Source: Patiriisocius marinistellae (GTDB lineage Bacteria; Bacteroidota; Bacteroidia; Flavobacteriales; Flavobacteriaceae). Taken from it: 64,000 bases of DNA. Numbering within the stretch: the first letter of the stretch is position 1; each line of letters begins with the position of its first letter. The position numbers and the translations under genes are program-made. Under the pieces are notes generated by a model. It saw nothing but the letters and a program-made list of their open reading frames with translations, was not told the DNA's origin and made no database searches. Below, in pieces: positions 27,907 through 36,688 of this stretch. The DNA is taken from contig NZ_BKCF01000001.1 in assembly GCF_009014635.1 (NCBI RefSeq), forward strand, positions 372,001 to 436,000, in the 5' to 3' direction.

Positions 27907-29219
27907 TATGCTTTTATTTCTGTTCTACCTATAGATACATAGTTGAATCCTGCTTCCTGCATATCATTTGTATCATAAAGGTTTCTACCATCAAAGATGA
28001 CAGGTTGTTGCAATAGTTGCTTTACTTTAACAAGATTAGGTGTTCTAAAAATACTCCATTCTGTACAAATGAGTAACGCATCTGCACCATCTAGCGCTTC
28101 ATACATTCCTGATGCATAATCAAGTGTATTACCAAATCTTTTTTGAATATTAGGCATTGCCTCTGGATCAAAAACTTGTAATGAAGCTCCGCGTTCCAAC
28201 AATCCTTTCATTAAATACAATGAAGGTGCTTCTCTAATATCATCGGTCTCTGGCTTAAATGCTAATCCCCAAATTGCTATTTTCTTACCTTTTAAATCTC
28301 CTTTAAAATGCGCGTCAATTTTGGGTAATAAAATTATTTTCTGCCCTTCGTTTACTCTGATTACTGAATCTAGAATTTTGAATTCATAATTTGAGTCGCG
28401 TCCTGCTTTTTGTAGTGCCTTTACGTCTTTTGGGAAACAAGATCCACCATAACCAATGCCAGGAAATAAAAAACGTTTTCCTATACGGCTATCAGTCCCC
28501 ATACCAACTCTCACTTTATCAACATCAGCTCCTACTGCTTCACAATAGTTTGCTATTTCGTTCATAAAAGTAATTTTTGTTGCAAGAAATGAGTTTGAAG
28601 CATATTTAGTAAGTTCGGCACTTTTTTCATCCATAATAATAATTGGATTGCCTGAACGTACAAAGGGCTTATATAATTTTTGCATAAGGGCTGTAGCTTT
28701 TTCACTACTTGAACCAACAACAATACGTTCTGGTTTTAAAAAATCATCTACGGCAAAACCTTCTCTCAAAAATTCTGGGTTTGAAACCACATCAAAATCA
28801 CAACTTGCATTTTTTGCAATGGTGGCGCGTACTTTTTCAGCAGTACCAACGGGTACTGTGCTTTTGTCAACAATTACTTTATAGCTTTTTATTTTTTTTC
28901 CTATCTCTTCACTTACACCCAGTACATACCTTAAATCTGCGCTTCCATCTTCGTCTTCTGGAGTAGGTAATGCTAAAAAAATAATTTCGCCATGGTCTAA
29001 ACCTTCATCGAGCGATGTAGTAAATGTAAGTCTCCCTGCTTTAATATTTCTATCAAAAATAACATCTAGATGTGGTTCATAAATGGGAACAATACCAGAC
29101 TGCATTTGCTTCACTTTCTCTGCATCAATGTCTACACAAATTACTTCATTTCCTGTTTCGGCCAGACAGGTACCAGTTACTAGTCCTACATATCCTGTTC
29201 CTACAACTGTTATCTTCAT
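27906..29219 (-). CDS. ugd: UDP-glucose 6-dehydrogenase
   Basis: 437 residues. It oxidises UDP-glucose to UDP-glucuronate using two NAD+. The N-terminal motif [15 protein letters not shown] is followed by the catalytic cysteine segment [16 protein letters not shown]. The C-terminal nucleotide-binding domain has [22 protein letters not shown]. It directly precedes the UXS-like gene with overlapping stop and start. An inverted pair of the dispersed 10-base word lies 94 bp upstream of the start. Confidence 0.95.
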   Translation of the reverse strand: MKITVVGTGYVGLVTGTCLAETGNEVICVDIDAEKVKQMQSGIVPIYEPHLDVIFDRNIKAGRLTFTTSLDEGLDHGEIIFLALPTPEDEDGSADLRYVLGVSEEIGKKIKSYKVIVDKSTVPVGTAEKVRATIAKNASCDFDVVSNPEFLREGFAVDDFLKPERIVVGSSSEKATALMQKLYKPFVRSGNPIIIMDEKSAELTKYASNSFLATKITFMNEIANYCEAVGADVDKVRVGMGTDSRIGKRFLFPGIGYGGSCFPKDVKALQKAGRDSNYEFKILDSVIRVNEGQKIILLPKIDAHFKGDLKGKKIAIWGLAFKPETDDIREAPSLYLMKGLLERGASLQVFDPEAMPNIQKRFGNTLDYASGMYEALDGADALLICTEWSIFRTPNLVKVKQLLQQPVIFDGRNLYDTNDMQEAGFNYVSIGRTEIKA

Positions 29220-29312
29220 ATCTTTAATTCCGTTTAACGTACGGGGTTTATTTTATGATTACTCTTCTTAATTAAGTGAACACATCATCGCTATTAGATT
29301 GATTTTGTTCTT

Positions 29313-29346
29313 CTTCGGAAATTTTAATGGTTTGAAATTTCCGAAG
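29313..29346. repeat. inverted pair of the dispersed word forming a 12-bp hairpin
   Basis: CTTCGGAAATTT (29313-29324) and AAATTTCCGAAG (29335-29346) are perfect inverse complements around a 10-nt spacer. The pair lies between the stop of the 29373-30590 gene and ugd. There is no clear T-run, so its use as a terminator is possible but not certain. Confidence 0.75.
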
Positions 29347-29372
29347 CAAAAATACACTTTGCAATGGCTTTA

Positions 29373-30590
29373 TTAGTTCTTTAGCGTATTGTTTTGAGGG
29401 TTATTGTTTGAAACAAGTAAAATTATAAGCATCAACCCAAAATAGTACGCTCCCATCTGGCGGTGAAATATATTTTCTACTAAGCAATAAATCACTAAAG
29501 TTACAATAATTGCTGTGGGGAAAAATTGCTTTTTATTTGTTGCAAATGTTACAATAAGGAAACCTACAAATAATAATAAACCTATTAATCCTGTACTGCT
29601 ATATATGTCTAAAAACTGATTGTGAGAATTGTATCGTTCATTTACAAATGTGGCTCTCTCTGTATCATTTTTAATATTTGTACCGTAACAATTTATTAGA
29701 TCATCCTTAGTTTTCTTAAAACCTACACCCGCTAAGTTAATACCTTGATTTTCAATATTTTTAATCGCACAATCCCAAGCAACTATTCTTGTACGCCATG
29801 TATTTGAAGTGTTGAAAAAAGTATTTACTTCTGTCTTAAAGCCCTTGCTAGTATTGGATTTAAGTTGGTTTTTTATAAAAAACACTGCACAAAAAATAAT
29901 TGCTATTGCTGTAATGGCCATTATAGCTCGTAAAACTTTTTTCTTGCTATATAGTTGTGCTACTATGAAAATTACTAAACACACAATTGCGGCAATTTTT
30001 GATACAATTAGCGCTATAAATAATACATTTATAACAATGTTAGCAAAATAATATTTGTTGTGATCGTGATACTCCCGGCGCATTGCATAGTATGAAAAAA
30101 CGATACTTAACACACTAATAAGTCCTAGGTAAAGTCTATCAATAAGAAGGGCCTCAATAACCATCTGGGTATCTCCAAACTCAAAACTAGCGTTTGTATT
30201 TGCAGCGTAAAAAATACTCACCACGGAGAAAATTACGGCTGCAAGTGCTGAGAACATGATTGCTTTTTGAACTTTACGGTCATGATATACTGGCAGATAT
30301 AGAACTAATAGTCCTGCTGCGATACCTATTTTTTTTATAATTTTAAAATCGGTTTCTATCCTTCCCGTAACTAAAGCTGCTAACACTATGTACCCAAAGA
30401 AAACTATGAATAACATGGTGGGTAATTTTCTCAATTTACCTATGTGCTCTTTTTTTATCACAAAGGGAAATGTGACAATTAAAATTATAATTAAAATATT
30501 AGGTAAAGCACGTATATAATCATCAAATGGAATGATGAAAAACAGCAGCATAAATGCGAATGGATATATGGAAGAAAGAAGTATTCTCAT
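29373..30590 (-). CDS. O-antigen polymerase/ligase-like membrane protein (first of three)
   Basis: 405 residues with about 10-11 membrane segments. A large polar loop (about 255-320) precedes the motif NSHNQFLDIYSSTGLIGLLLFVGF, the pattern of the Wzy_C/O-antigen ligase family. Such proteins polymerise repeat units or transfer finished glycan in the periplasm. It lies between the WecG-like transferase and ugd. Which of the three proteins of this type in the locus is the polymerase and which a ligase is not visible from sequence. Confidence 0.85.
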   Translation of the reverse strand: MRILLSSIYPFAFMLLFFIIPFDDYIRALPNILIIILIVTFPFVIKKEHIGKLRKLPTMLFIVFFGYIVLAALVTGRIETDFKIIKKIGIAAGLLVLYLPVYHDRKVQKAIMFSALAAVIFSVVSIFYAANTNASFEFGDTQMVIEALLIDRLYLGLISVLSIVFSYYAMRREYHDHNKYYFANIVINVLFIALIVSKIAAIVCLVIFIVAQLYSKKKVLRAIMAITAIAIIFCAVFFIKNQLKSNTSKGFKTEVNTFFNTSNTWRTRIVAWDCAIKNIENQGINLAGVGFKKTKDDLINCYGTNIKNDTERATFVNERYNSHNQFLDIYSSTGLIGLLLFVGFLIVTFATNKKQFFPTAIIVTLVIYCLVENIFHRQMGAYYFGLMLIILLVSNNNPQNNTLKN

Positions 30591-30669
30591 TAATGCTTTG
30601 TTATTATTCTCACCTCAATTATAGATAATTGTTGCTGCTGTGAAGGTAAAAAACAATATGGTGAAATCC

Positions 30670-31440
30670 TTAGGCTCCTTTCAATTTTTCCTTTAACACA
30701 AGATATATAAACTTACTATTCCCTACGAGGTAGCGTTTCCACATACGCTTAGGCTCTTGCGCAAAGCGGTAGAACCATTCTAATCCAGCATTTTGCATCC
30801 ATAGAGGTGCTCTTTTAGTAACGCCTGCAACTACATCAAAACTGCCGCCTACACCCATTACAAAGTTAATCTCTTTTAAAATTTCTCTATGGTTGTATAG
30901 AAAGTTTTCCTTTATTGGGGAGGTAATTGCAACGAAAAGCATTTGCGCCCCACTTGCAGCAATTTGTCTTGCTATCTCTGGCTCTTGTTCTCTAGTAAAA
31001 TAACCGTTACGATAACCTGCAATGAGGTCTCTGTTGTATTTTTTTGCATATATTTTTGCAACATTACCAACTACTTCTTCTTTTGCACCTAGCAAAAAGA
31101 TTTTATAGTTTTTTTTATATGCTAAAGTAACAAGATTATGCATTAAATCTATTCCGGCAACTCTTTCTTCAAGTGGTTTGCCAAGAAATTTACTTGCCCA
31201 AACTACTGCTTGCCCATCAGCATTGATAATATCACTACTGTTTACACTTTCCCTAAGTTGGGGGTCTTTTTGCATGGCTACCATTTTACCTGCATTTACA
31301 ACTACATGATGGAGTTGTTTATTTTGCACTATAGCATTATCAACTCTCTCAATGGTTTGTTTCATTGTGAGATTGTGGATGGTGGTATTTAATATTTTAA
31401 TAGTTGACAAATTAAAACTTATCATTTTTTTTGTAGACAT
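30670..31440 (-). CDS. WecG/TagA/CpsF family glycosyltransferase
   Basis: 256 residues (GT26). Key segments are VVVNAGKMVAM, INADGQAVVWASKFLG with the conserved aspartate, ERVAGIDLM, IFLLGAKEEVV and GVGGSFDVVAGVTKRAP. WecG-type enzymes add ManNAcA, and TagA-type enzymes add ManNAc, to a lipid-linked sugar. WecB and WecC homologs for UDP-ManNAcA are in the same locus, so transfer of ManNAcA is a plausible inference. Transcribed in line with the locus. Confidence 0.9.
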   Translation of the reverse strand: MSTKKMISFNLSTIKILNTTIHNLTMKQTIERVDNAIVQNKQLHHVVVNAGKMVAMQKDPQLRESVNSSDIINADGQAVVWASKFLGKPLEERVAGIDLMHNLVTLAYKKNYKIFLLGAKEEVVGNVAKIYAKKYNRDLIAGYRNGYFTREQEPEIARQIAASGAQMLFVAITSPIKENFLYNHREILKEINFVMGVGGSFDVVAGVTKRAPLWMQNAGLEWFYRFAQEPKRMWKRYLVGNSKFIYLVLKEKLKGA

Positions 31441-31453
31441 ATTTTTAATTAAA

Positions 31454-32302
31454 CTATTTCATTCTTATTGATTTGTATTTAAAATCATCAAAGTAAATGG
31501 ATCTATTATGTTTTTCTGTACCAGACCTGTAAAGACCCATTTTAAAGTAGTTTGGTAACGAATTGTACATATTTCTTCTCATTATTCTTTCTCTTTTAAC
31601 CATTGTATCACCTTTTAAATCAAACGGATAGTTACCATTTAATTTTGGTATTGAATATCCTTCATTGTTATAAAGACTCCACAATACTTCGCAAGAAAAT
31701 TCATACCATTGATTAGGTTTTAAATTTTCCTTCCAAATTGTTGTGTAAATTTCGTCCATTCCTCCTGTTTTTAAACCTGTTTTAAAATATAAATAATAAA
31801 TTCCGTCTGGATTATGTTCAATTAGTAAATGGAGGGGGGGTTGTGTCTTTTCTTTGTAGGTTGACCAACCAAATCCTGGTGGTGGTGAATCATGCCATTG
31901 ATGAATAATAATCCAACCTTTGTCTTCATTTTCTTTAAAAAAATCATTCGGTAATAAGAACTTAAATGAATAATTGGTTTTATAACCAAAAGAATCTTTT
32001 GGTTCAATTAAAATTTCAGACCTTAACCCTCCACTAACATAATCTCCAAGATTTAAGTCAACTTTAAGCACTTTGTTTTCTTGTTCTAATGGGTCATTTA
32101 CAATCTTAATTCGAGCAGAGTCTTGATTTTCTCTTTTCCAAAAACTGTTTAATTTGACATCAAAATTATCTTCAAATTTTTTTAATATGTTTTTATTAGA
32201 AGAAGTTTCTTCTTTATTTTTTATAATGGTCTTTTGAAAAATTTCTTTATCATTCTTACAGCTAAAAAAAATAAGAACAATTAAAAGGCTACACAATCTC
32301 AT
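31454..32302 (-). CDS. lipoprotein with polysaccharide-lyase-like (heparin lyase I-type) fold
   Basis: 282 residues. A lipoprotein signal (LLIVLIFFSCKND, Cys16 approximately) is followed by a beta-sandwich-rich domain. Features include GLRSEILIEPKDSFGYKTNYSFKFLLP, HQWHDSPPPGF and the FKMGLYRSG...RSIYFDDFKY end, which I recall from the Polysacc_lyase (PF14099) family. It could trim the exported glycan or release it, but this is inference. It contains a run of seven C on the coding strand (complement of 31834-31840). It overlaps the upstream polymerase-like gene by 14 bp, so it belongs to the locus. Confidence 0.75.
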   Translation of the reverse strand: MRLCSLLIVLIFFSCKNDKEIFQKTIIKNKEETSSNKNILKKFEDNFDVKLNSFWKRENQDSARIKIVNDPLEQENKVLKVDLNLGDYVSGGLRSEILIEPKDSFGYKTNYSFKFLLPNDFFKENEDKGWIIIHQWHDSPPPGFGWSTYKEKTQPPLHLLIEHNPDGIYYLYFKTGLKTGGMDEIYTTIWKENLKPNQWYEFSCEVLWSLYNNEGYSIPKLNGNYPFDLKGDTMVKRERIMRRNMYNSLPNYFKMGLYRSGTEKHNRSIYFDDFKYKSIRMK

Positions 32303-33500
32303 CTTCTTTTTTTAAAATTAATAACGAGGTTAACAAAGAAAATAATATTATCCCACTATGTCTTACAAAAATAGATTCTGTAATTGAATATAAAGCAAAG
32401 ATAATAATGATTAGAAGCAATAATTTATTATTATGAGTTATTGCATTTTTAATTAAAAACCACACATACAGTAAGAAAATCACCATTCCCAAAATTCCAA
32501 AATCAAGACCTATTTCGAGTAATTGATTGTGCGCATTGTAATTTTCTTCGTAGGCAGCAGTCAGTTTTTTATCGTTGTAAATAGAATGTAAATCATCTCT
32601 GTCTCCCTCTGTTCCTCTACCTAAAAGTAGCTTATGCTTGATTGACATAAAAACAGCCTCCCAATGTAATTTTCTATAATCTACATCTTCCAGAACTGCA
32701 TTTTCTGTGTGGCTAGGTTCAAATCTTTTTTTAAAATGAGGAGTGTTATATGCCAAGGTTATTGAAATGGGAATAAGCGCAATTGCTATGAGTAGTATCC
32801 ATCCCTTTAAATGATTAAAGATAAAAAAAAGAAAAGCTGCCCCCATAGCAATAACGCTAATTCTAACACTTAAAAAATAGAGCATTATAATAAAAAAAAT
32901 AAGTAATAAAAAACTTAGAGTCTTTTTATAGTTAATAGCGATATTCTTTAATAAAATAATACAGCTAATCACTACAAAGAGGGAAAAATAAGTTGTGTGC
33001 TTATTTAAAAAAACAGCTAATTGATCATAATAAAAGTAATTACCTAAATTATTGAAATAAAAAAAGGAAGCTTTTATTAACGTAATTATAGATGCAACAA
33101 AAACACTAATAGGTAAGTATTGTAATATCTTTTCTTTTGAAATAAAAACTGTGTCAATGGTGTAAAATATGAGTGGGAAAATTAAAAAAGGGAGCATTTT
33201 TATAATTTCACTAAAGCCTCTTTCGAGATTATTGGTATAAATTAATCCTACCAAGTGTAAAAAAAAAGGAATACTTAGTAAAAGCACATTTCTATAGTTG
33301 TGCTTCAACAGCTTCCATTTTTCTTTCATATTATTGAGAAGTAACCATCCCACCACAAGCAAAATTATTGCTTGTGAATTTAAACTGTATTTGGGCAATG
33401 GTATAGTTACCACTACTAGCGCTAGGGCGAAAAGAAAGTGGAATTCACTATTTTCCTTTACGCTAAAATAATTTTGAAATTGTTGCAGCCAACTTTTCAT
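32289..33500 (-). CDS. O-antigen polymerase/ligase-like membrane protein (second of three)
   Basis: 403 residues with about 10 membrane segments and the Wzy_C-type motif YNAHNQLLEIGLDFGILGMVIFLL near the end of a polar loop that starts with KHKLLLGRGTEGDRDDL. It overlaps the degenerate SGNH gene upstream by 38 bp and the lyase-like lipoprotein downstream by 14 bp. It is related to, but clearly different in sequence from, the proteins at 29373-30590 and 35394-36566. Whether it acts as polymerase or ligase is unknown. Confidence 0.85.
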   Translation of the reverse strand: MKSWLQQFQNYFSVKENSEFHFLFALALVVVTIPLPKYSLNSQAIILLVVGWLLLNNMKEKWKLLKHNYRNVLLLSIPFFLHLVGLIYTNNLERGFSEIIKMLPFLIFPLIFYTIDTVFISKEKILQYLPISVFVASIITLIKASFFYFNNLGNYFYYDQLAVFLNKHTTYFSLFVVISCIILLKNIAINYKKTLSFLLLIFFIIMLYFLSVRISVIAMGAAFLFFIFNHLKGWILLIAIALIPISITLAYNTPHFKKRFEPSHTENAVLEDVDYRKLHWEAVFMSIKHKLLLGRGTEGDRDDLHSIYNDKKLTAAYEENYNAHNQLLEIGLDFGILGMVIFLLYVWFLIKNAITHNNKLLLLIIIIFALYSITESIFVRHSGIILFSLLTSLLILKKEDEIV

Positions 33501-34377
33501 ATCCTTCTTTACTAATTTCGTTTACCTCTCCTCGATAAAAAAGCGTCGATTTTCCAAACAACGCTTCTATATCAATACATTTAATTTTTTTATTTTTTTC
33601 TGAAATTTCACAAAGCGCTTTATTAAATCTTTTATAATCTATATAGTTATTATTGTAAATAGGTTGCGTGATAATAAATGCTTGATCAAAATTTTTATCT
33701 GAACTTATTTTTTTGCTAAAATTTTTAAATGCCAAAAGCTCTTTTTTTAAATTCTGTGAAGGTTTTAATAAGAGAATTAAAATTTGTGCTTTGGGAATTT
33801 GAGCATATAATGTATCTAATTCTTGGTATGAAATTGTACTATTTGAGTAATAATTGAAACCATAAATATCTTTATTTGTACCAATAAAGTTGATTTCTTT
33901 CCTGCGTTTAATTTCTTTTCTGAAGTATTTCGCTTCGTTTTCAAATATTTGTTCATCACCCAAAGTGATTATAGTAGCTTGGCTTCTACTAATAATTGGC
34001 AGGTCAATTTCTTTAAATACGTAAATTTCCTTATTGTTTTCTGGCTGGACATTCAACCAAATAAGTCCTTTAAAAATGACTGCATTTTTTTCAACAAGTC
34101 TGTAAGTGTACCTAAAATAAAAACTTCCGTTATTGTTTGAAATATTAAATGTATTTGTTGGTCCTAAATGTTGTTTTTCTGAAACAACTAGCCTCAAATA
34201 ATCGTCTGAAATTGAATCAACGGTCACCTTTCCGAAATTTTGAACTTCCTTTGCGTTTGACCAATCATAGTTAAGACTCGAAAAGTTGCGAGACTCTTTA
34301 ACGATGAACGAAATGGATAGATATCCCATGAGCAAAACAAGGGTAAGGGTTATCCATATTGTCAATTTTCTATACAT
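33463..34377 (-). CDS. membrane-anchored SGNH-like protein lacking catalytic residues
   Basis: 304 residues with one N-terminal membrane helix (about 7-26) and an otherwise extracytoplasmic body. From about 130 it follows an SGNH/GDSL layout: a strand ending TLGDEQ (139-143) where the nucleophile serine of GDS would be, a middle block (QAFIITQPIYNNNY) and an end EISKEGYEKLAAT where the family normally has an Asp-x-x-His. Both Ser and His are therefore missing. I infer a non-catalytic binding or scaffold role in glycan assembly. It overlaps both neighbours. Confidence 0.6.
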   Translation of the reverse strand: MYRKLTIWITLTLVLLMGYLSISFIVKESRNFSSLNYDWSNAKEVQNFGKVTVDSISDDYLRLVVSEKQHLGPTNTFNISNNNGSFYFRYTYRLVEKNAVIFKGLIWLNVQPENNKEIYVFKEIDLPIISRSQATIITLGDEQIFENEAKYFRKEIKRRKEINFIGTNKDIYGFNYYSNSTISYQELDTLYAQIPKAQILILLLKPSQNLKKELLAFKNFSKKISSDKNFDQAFIITQPIYNNNYIDYKRFNKALCEISEKNKKIKCIDIEALFGKSTLFYRGEVNEISKEGYEKLAATISKLF

Positions 34378-35410
34378 TTAAGTAGCAGTTTGTAAATTTA
34401 GAAAAGACTAAATTACTGTTAAAATTATCGAAGCTTTTTAGTGCATTTATTGCAAATTGTTTATAATTATATTCAGTAAACTCTAAAATTGCTTTTTCAA
34501 GTGCAGTACTATCTTGAATGGGTACTAGTATACCATTACTCTTATGAGTTATAATCTCGCTAATAGAGTTAAAGTGTGTTGATATTGTTGGTACTCCAAG
34601 CGAAAGCGCTTCAATAATTGCTCCAGGATACCCTTCGCCATAGCAATAAGTGGGCAAGAGCATAACGTTGTATTTGTTTATTGTTGAAAGCACTTTATTT
34701 GGCTTTAAAATTCCACAATAGTTTATTGGAAGTGAGTCAAAATAATTATTGGGATAGAAATCGTTATTAATAGGACCATAAAGGTCAATAATATAATCTT
34801 TTGGCAAGTTTTTACTTGCCTCAACAATCTCTTCGACTCCTTTACAAGGTAGGATGCGTGAAATGAAAACAAACCTTTTTTCAAACCTTCTAATTGTTGC
34901 GTTTTGAGGTTTTCTAGCATTGGGGAGCCAAATACAGATGGCTTTAGTTCGTTTTTCAAAATAAGAAACCATTTCCTTTGTTTCAAAAAACAGTGCATTA
35001 GCTTTTAATATAGTTGCATCTATAATTTTTTTGTGAAGAAAGGTTTTTTGTTCATATTGCTTATGAAAGTTACCTGCAAAGCAATGGTAAGCATATTTCT
35101 TTTTGAATAATCTAAGCCATATAATTAATAAAGGGCAAAAATAAAAATGCATGTCTTTTGTTGCGTGTAAGCTTACAATGTCGTACTTCTTTATTATAAA
35201 GGGGAATTTAATAAGCCAAAAGATAAAGTCGAATAACTGAAGTTTTGGCTTCCACAATTTTCGTATTTGAACGTGTTTTACATTAATACTCTTTTCATTT
35301 TTTAAATATTCTAAAATTTCTTTTGTGAGTATAGTGGCTCCACCTAGTGATCGTTTGTCACTTTCTATGGGGATATTTGCAAAAAGCAAAATGTTAATCT
35401 TTTTTTTCAT
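34370..35410 (-). CDS. family 4 glycosyltransferase
   Basis: 346 residues from the ATG at 35410 (an upstream in-frame start at 35434 overlaps more of the neighbour). GT-B fold: the donor-binding part has FVFISRILPCKGVEEIVEAS and the E-x7-E block GEGYPGAIIEALSLGVPTIST. It transfers a sugar from a nucleotide donor to a lipid-linked acceptor in the cytoplasm. It overlaps the degenerate SGNH gene by 8 bp and the third polymerase-like gene by 17 bp. Confidence 0.9.
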   Translation of the reverse strand: MKKKINILLFANIPIESDKRSLGGATILTKEILEYLKNEKSINVKHVQIRKLWKPKLQLFDFIFWLIKFPFIIKKYDIVSLHATKDMHFYFCPLLIIWLRLFKKKYAYHCFAGNFHKQYEQKTFLHKKIIDATILKANALFFETKEMVSYFEKRTKAICIWLPNARKPQNATIRRFEKRFVFISRILPCKGVEEIVEASKNLPKDYIIDLYGPINNDFYPNNYFDSLPINYCGILKPNKVLSTINKYNVMLLPTYCYGEGYPGAIIEALSLGVPTISTHFNSISEIITHKSNGILVPIQDSTALEKAILEFTEYNYKQFAINALKSFDNFNSNLVFSKFTNCYLNV

Positions 35411-36566
35411 AATAATGAAGTATAGGGTATGCAAAGACGATAGAATACATCAAAAACTCAGGGTTATTTAGTGAGAATGAAAATAAGGAATCAAAAAATA
35501 TAGCAAAATAAATAAGTGCTAAAATTGCTAGACGGCTAGATATTTTTTTTTGCAATAATGGAATACATAGCGAAGTAAGATAAACAAGACCTCCTATAAT
35601 ACCTAATTCAACAATAGGATGTGGGTAGTACGTATCTGTAGTTATGAGGTTGAGCCACTCCGCATCATACCATTTGTAACTTTTCTCAAAATAATAGGGA
35701 GAATTGTATTTAATAGAACCCGGACCTCCAAAAGTACCTACTCCCTCCCCAAAAAAATTAAATGACTTAATTTCTTCAAGCATGACTCGATACGATTCGC
35801 TTCTTGCCGTTCTTGAACCAGTAATATATAATTTTATACGTAACATAAAATTTTCAAGAAAAAAAAGACCTTCTTCTGCAAAGGATATAAATATTATAAG
35901 TGCCAATATTAGAAGACCACTTAACAATTTTACAAAATGTTTATAATGATAAATAAAGAGAATGATTAAAAATGTTCCAACTGTCTTATAAGAGATACTT
36001 GCAAGAATTCCAAAAACAGCAAAACTTAAAATTAGCATCTTATACTTTCCTTTATAATATTTTGAAATTATGATGTATGATATTAAATTAAGAAAACCAT
36101 AAAACCCAAAAAAAACAACAACCCCAGTTCCTCTTAAAATGCCTGCTACTTGACTAAATGAAGTATAGCCATCTCGCTTGTAATAAAACCATTGTTCTAC
36201 ACCCCTTATCCAATTTGCATAATTAACAAGTTGGACAACAAAATTAAGAATCACAAAAAAAACAACAAACTTGAGTAGTATAGGGAATTGTTTTTTTATC
36301 GAATAACTATAGAAAAGAATAATTAATGGAAATAAATAACGTAATCCATCGCTTATACCTGCTTTAATATTGAATGAGATAATTATTCCATAGAGCAAAA
36401 ATGGAATAAAAATGGATGTGGCAGTTATTAGGTTTTTGTTAAATTTTAAATGGATTATAGCGTAGAAAATCATATACCCAAACCCAGAAAATTTAATAAT
36501 TGTACCAATATCCTTATTGGTATTCATAAATGCACCGCCTGCAAAAATGAGTAAAAAAGGCACCAA
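35394..36566 (-). CDS. O-antigen polymerase/ligase-like membrane protein (third of three)
   Basis: 390 residues with about 10 membrane segments. A central loop after ITGSRTARSESYRVMLEEIKSFNFFGEGVGTFGG and the HPIVELGIIGGLVYL segment resemble O-antigen polymerases. The start is unclear: the first codon is TTG at 36566 followed by GTG at 36563, and no ATG occurs in frame back to the preceding stop. The 5' end may therefore be misread or use a rare start. It sits between the GT4 gene and the asparagine-synthase-like gene. Confidence 0.78.
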   Translation of the reverse strand: MVPFLLIFAGGAFMNTNKDIGTIIKFSGFGYMIFYAIIHLKFNKNLITATSIFIPFLLYGIIISFNIKAGISDGLRYLFPLIILFYSYSIKKQFPILLKFVVFFVILNFVVQLVNYANWIRGVEQWFYYKRDGYTSFSQVAGILRGTGVVVFFGFYGFLNLISYIIISKYYKGKYKMLILSFAVFGILASISYKTVGTFLIILFIYHYKHFVKLLSGLLILALIIFISFAEEGLFFLENFMLRIKLYITGSRTARSESYRVMLEEIKSFNFFGEGVGTFGGPGSIKYNSPYYFEKSYKWYDAEWLNLITTDTYYPHPIVELGIIGGLVYLTSLCIPLLQKKISSRLAILALIYFAIFFDSLFSFSLNNPEFLMYSIVFAYPILHYYEKKD

Positions 36567-36688
36567 ACAAAGTATCGAGGTTAAATTTATATGTTTTAGA
36601 TGAGTTTTGATAAAGGTTTTTTAAGATATATATTGTTAAAAAAATGTTTTAAAATAAATTTTTGATTTTGTCTTTTTATTAAAAGAAA

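Noticed and set aside
34723-34998. 91-codon frame overlapping the GT4 gene, possible frameshift remnant
   Set aside because: The GT4 frame is complete and carries all family motifs; the other frame has no recognisable protein features.
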